DNA of 64,000 bases, from assembly GCF_016887565.1 (NCBI RefSeq), contig NZ_CP069396.1, positions 4,677,001-4,741,000 of the forward strand, read 5' to 3'. This DNA comes from Archangium violaceum (GTDB taxonomy: Bacteria; Myxococcota; Myxococcia; Myxococcales; Myxococcaceae). The notes below the pieces were generated by a model. That model had not been told where the DNA came from and searched no databases. It saw only the letters and a program-made list of their open reading frames with translations. How positions within the stretch are numbered: position 1 is the stretch's first letter; the number at the start of each line of letters is the position of its first letter. The position numbers and the translations under genes are program-made. Of the stretch, positions 63,101 to 64,000 are shown piece by piece.

Positions 63101-64000
63101 TGGAAGGCGGCGCTGGAAGGACTGGTGGATGGGGCGGAGGGAACGCTGGGCGCGGTGTCGCTGCTCAAGGGTGAAGAGAAGAGGAAGGTGTTGGAGGAGT
63201 GGAACGCCACGGCTGTGGAGTGGCCTCGGGAGAAGTGCATCCACGAGCTGGTGACGGAGCAGGCCAGGGCGCGACCGGAAGCGGTGGCGGTGTCCTATGA
63301 GGGCCAGAAGCTCACGTACCGGGAGCTGGAGGAGAGGGCGAACAAGCTGGGCAACCACCTGAGGGGGCTGGGAGTAGGGCCCGAGGTGAGGGTGGCGCTG
63401 AGCGTGGAGCGCTCGCTGGAGCTGGTGGTGGGGATGCTGGGCATCCTGAAGGCGGGAGGGGTGTACGTGCCGCTGGAGCCGAGCTACCCGGCGGAGCGGC
63501 TGGCGTACATGATGAGGGACGCCGGAGTGTCGGTGGTGCTCACGCAGGAGCACATCGCGGACGAGCTGCCGGCGCAGGGAGAGCTGCTGCTGTGCCTGGA
63601 CACGGAGTGGGCGCAGGTGGAGGCACAGCCGGCGCAGGCACCCGAGTCAGGGGTGAGAGCGGAGAACCTGGCGTACATCATCTACACGTCGGGGAGCACG
63701 GGACGGCCCAAGGGAGTGATGTTGGGACACCGGGGCCTGTGCAACACGGCGAGGGAAGCGGGCAAGGCGCACGGGTACGGGCCGGAGAGCAGGGTGCTGC
63801 AGTACGCGAGCATGAGCTTCGACGCGTCGGTGTGCGAGGTGTTCGGAGCGCTGGTGGCCGGAGCGAGCCTGGTGCTGGCGCCCAAGGAGAAGCTGCTGCC
63901 GGGTGAAGCGCTGGGAGGGTTGCTGAGGCAGGAGGGAATCACGGCGGTGACGCTGACGCCCTCGGTGCTGGCGCAGCAGGAGGAGGAGGGGCTGGAGGGG
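57170..64000 (+). CDS. NRPS2: C-A-T-E, C-A... (continues past window end)
   Basis: Starts MSDALQRIAALSPEKRELLL at the ATG 57170-57172, overlapping the NRPS1 stop by 8 bp with AAGAAGG 6 nt upstream, so it is co-translated. Open for 2277 codons to the window edge. C5 57297-58630 (HHIVSDG); A5 58690-60160 with pocket residues like A3/A4; T5 Ser codon 60302 (GGDS); E5 60465-61790 (HHLVVDTVSW, EVVFNYLGQLD); C6 61845-63170 of D-L type with SHVVLDG; A6 from 63230, cut after about 770 bp and like A2. The N-terminal helical start resembles a docking region for the NRPS1 C-terminus. Adds a D-residue of the same type as modules 3/4, then a residue of the module-2 type. Release domain must lie beyond the window. 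Confidence 0.93.
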   Translation, partial: MSDALQRIAALSPEKRELLLRQLRQRGVRPGQQPIPPRPNSGQPPALSFAQQRLWFMDRMEPGSPLYNLPLALRLEGVLDVAALERAFQEVVRRHEALRTSFQEVGSEAVQIIAPSMHVPLRVEDLSALSPAEREQAARRRVAQEGNVPFDLTRGPLLRTLLLRLGEREHVLLLTLHHIVSDGWSMGVLVHEVAALYDAFSSGRPSPLPELSVQYADFAVWQRGWLQGDALEAQVSYWRQQLAGAPAVLELPTDRPRPAVQSFRGATLSRVMPRALWEGIKALSQREGVTPFMTLLAALQTVLSRYSGQEDVCVGSPIAGRTRSELEGLIGVFINTVVLRTKLSSQLTFRELLARVRATTVDAYAHQDVPFEKLVEELKPVRSLSHSPLFQVLFAFQNAPEAKADLPSLSLRPFEAETHSAKFDLGITFAETPEGLAGTLDYSTDLYDAETMERLFGHVRTLLEAAVAEPDRKVGELPLLTAQERERVLVEWNQTGAEYPRERSIGEEFEERVRERAGAVALECGEEKRTYGELEERANQIAHYLRGLGVGADERVGLCVERSAELVEWVLGIVKAGGAYVPLDPAYPRERLAGMLEDARPRVVVTEREQEGRLPLEGRVVVVREEVEQEVRRQPKTAPRSGAGPRTVAYVDFTSGSTGRPKGVLTEHRGVLRTVKGAKYAHLGPEETLLLIAPISFDASTLEVWGALLNGARLVVYPRGPVGDVEELERVVKGKGVTVLHLTAGLFTQVVDTKVEGLRGVRQVLTGGDVVSAPHVRRVLEELKVPVTACYGPTENTLFTSCHRMERVEQVGEVVAIGRPIGNTRVYVLDEGLQPVPVGVVGELYTAGEGLARGYLEEAGLTAEKFMPDPYGGEGERMYRTGDMARWRKDGVLEFVGRGDTQVKVRGFRVELGEVEGALRGMEGVREAVVVARKEEGGHKRLVAYVVGQPGRKVEAGEVRAYVKGRLPEYMVPAAVVVMEELPLTPNGKVDRKALPEPERVRGEAREYVAPRTPEEEKLAGIWGTVLGVEKVGVHDNFFELGGDSILSLQVVARATQAGLKLSPKLLFQHQTVAELARVAVVSKGARGEQGVVEGPVPLTPIQREFFEKGLKKPEHFNQAVLLEVREALDVALLEKALQHVVEHHDALRMRFERTDSGWKQLNTGRVDAVRVRRVDLSSVPELEQAAALETAVAEVQRSLNLSEGLLLRVALLELGQDKPGRLLLVGHHLVVDTVSWRVLLEDLQTAYQQLKSGAPVALPEKTTSFKRWAERLEAYARSEELDRERAYWEGALSREVRALPVDKAGGANTVESAREVKVSLGEEETRALLQEVPGAWRANVQEVLLAGLVKGLGEWTGQGRVRVEVEGHGREELFGDEVDITRTVGWFTAVYPVEVETPVGAGAGDALRAVKETLRRVPGKGLGYGLLRHLREDGGGLGRGHHAEVVFNYLGQLDGAAAQSTVLVPARESSGPMQDGAEERGHVLEVNGYVLGGRLEVSFGYSANLYDRARIESLAGKYVEALRALVEGRKTEEARRPTPVDFPLVKLGREELARVLAGRGEVEDVYPLTPMQQGMLFHMRLAPEKGVYLEQLTWNIRAQLESGALRRAWQTVVSRHAALRTAFLWEGLSEPVQVVQAKVELPWREEDWRGMEEGEQQRRLDALQREYKEKRLELTRAPLMRLTLVRLAESEYRLVWSHSHVVLDGWSLGVVLKDLFEQYEGYRRGLEVETGRAPQFSRYVEWLGRQKVEEVEGWWKQELKGFREPTPLPAGRGKVEKAGEVVEVVEEKEWLTKEETERLQGFVRKHQLTLNTLAQAAWALVLGKYAGQRDVVFGATASGRPAELEGVGEMVGLFINSLPVRVKLEERQPVVEWLRKLQEGQAELRQREFSPLVQVQSWSEVPRGAALFESLLVFENYPLDAAAKQYARGLEVEAEVVERTNYPLTVAVVPGERVLLRVSYEAARMEEGGARRVLEHWKAALEGLVDGAEGTLGAVSLLKGEEKRKVLEEWNATAVEWPREKCIHELVTEQARARPEAVAVSYEGQKLTYRELEERANKLGNHLRGLGVGPEVRVALSVERSLELVVGMLGILKAGGVYVPLEPSYPAERLAYMMRDAGVSVVLTQEHIADELPAQGELLLCLDTEWAQVEAQPAQAPESGVRAENLAYIIYTSGSTGRPKGVMLGHRGLCNTAREAGKAHGYGPESRVLQYASMSFDASVCEVFGALVAGASLVLAPKEKLLPGEALGGLLRQEGITAVTLTPSVLAQQEEEGLEG

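Noticed and set aside
60962-63553. 863-aa minus-strand frame antisense to NRPS2 (and similar ones antisense to NRPS1)
   Set aside because: His/Leu/Arg-rich low complexity and repeated wherever the NRPS cassette is repeated. An artefact of the purine-rich coding strand.

Overview
High-GC DNA from a myxobacterium, most likely the Cystobacter/Archangium/Myxococcus side of the group. The evidence is a MYXO-CTERM sorting tail on a lipoprotein, large PKS and NRPS genes, and a type VI secretion system (T6SS) with myxobacterial-style accessory genes. The window has four parts.

(1) 1-7.6 kb, ordinary chromosome. The first 63 codons of an aromatic amino acid ammonia-lyase/aminomutase-family gene (minus strand) are divergent from a single-module type I PKS (KS-AT-KR-ACP). 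A CBM9-like/DUF5916 outer-membrane protein follows, convergent with the PKS. Then come tRNA-Leu(UAA) and tRNA-Arg(CCG).

(2) About 8.0-37.65 kb, a probable integrated island of about 29.5 kb. A roughly 105-bp direct repeat comprising the 3' part of tRNA-Arg and its terminator occurs at both ends (8013-8121 and 37542-37651). A tyrosine-recombinase C-terminal remnant lies beside the left repeat, an excisionase-like remnant beside the right one, and TTGCAGCA-N3-ATGCAGCA elements (two left, one right) flank them. The island carries a nearly complete T6SS, all on the minus strand: TssJ, TssM, TssL, TssF, VgrG plus a separate spike extension, TssE, TssK, an Hcp-like tube protein, TssC, TssB, TssG, a TssA/IglI-like protein and a PAAR-like DUF4280 protein. 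Accessory genes are a degenerate AMP-ligase-like protein, an 805-aa membrane-inserting effector candidate, an HNH toxin with a DUF4265 immunity candidate, an OmpA-domain protein and a very large ASH-repeat lipoprotein. No ClpV/TssH is visible.

(3) A regulatory theme unites the island. Six copies of a 39-bp palindrome (14-bp arms around TGTGAC/TCACA, always an 11-bp spacer) each lie upstream of one minus-strand transcription unit. In four of them a CAGAG/CAGAT box sits exactly 20 nt from the operator. This looks like a private T6SS regulon whose regulator is not in the window.

(4) 37.7-64 kb, a lipopeptide NRPS cluster. A P450 and a CmlA-type diiron beta-hydroxylase form a minus-strand operon divergent from two giant NRPS genes. 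NRPS1 is FAAL-ACP/C-A-T/C-A-T/C-A-T-E/C-A-T. NRPS2 is C-A-T-E/C-A..., is cut by the window end, and overlaps NRPS1 by 8 bp. The modules are mosaic: A3, A4 and A5 are almost identical DNA, as are A2 and A6 and the C4 and C6 halves. These purine-rich cassettes differ in codon use from the neighbouring C domains. Predicted backbone: fatty acyl-a1-a2-(D)x-x-(D)x-a2-..., with beta-hydroxylation and P450 oxidation.
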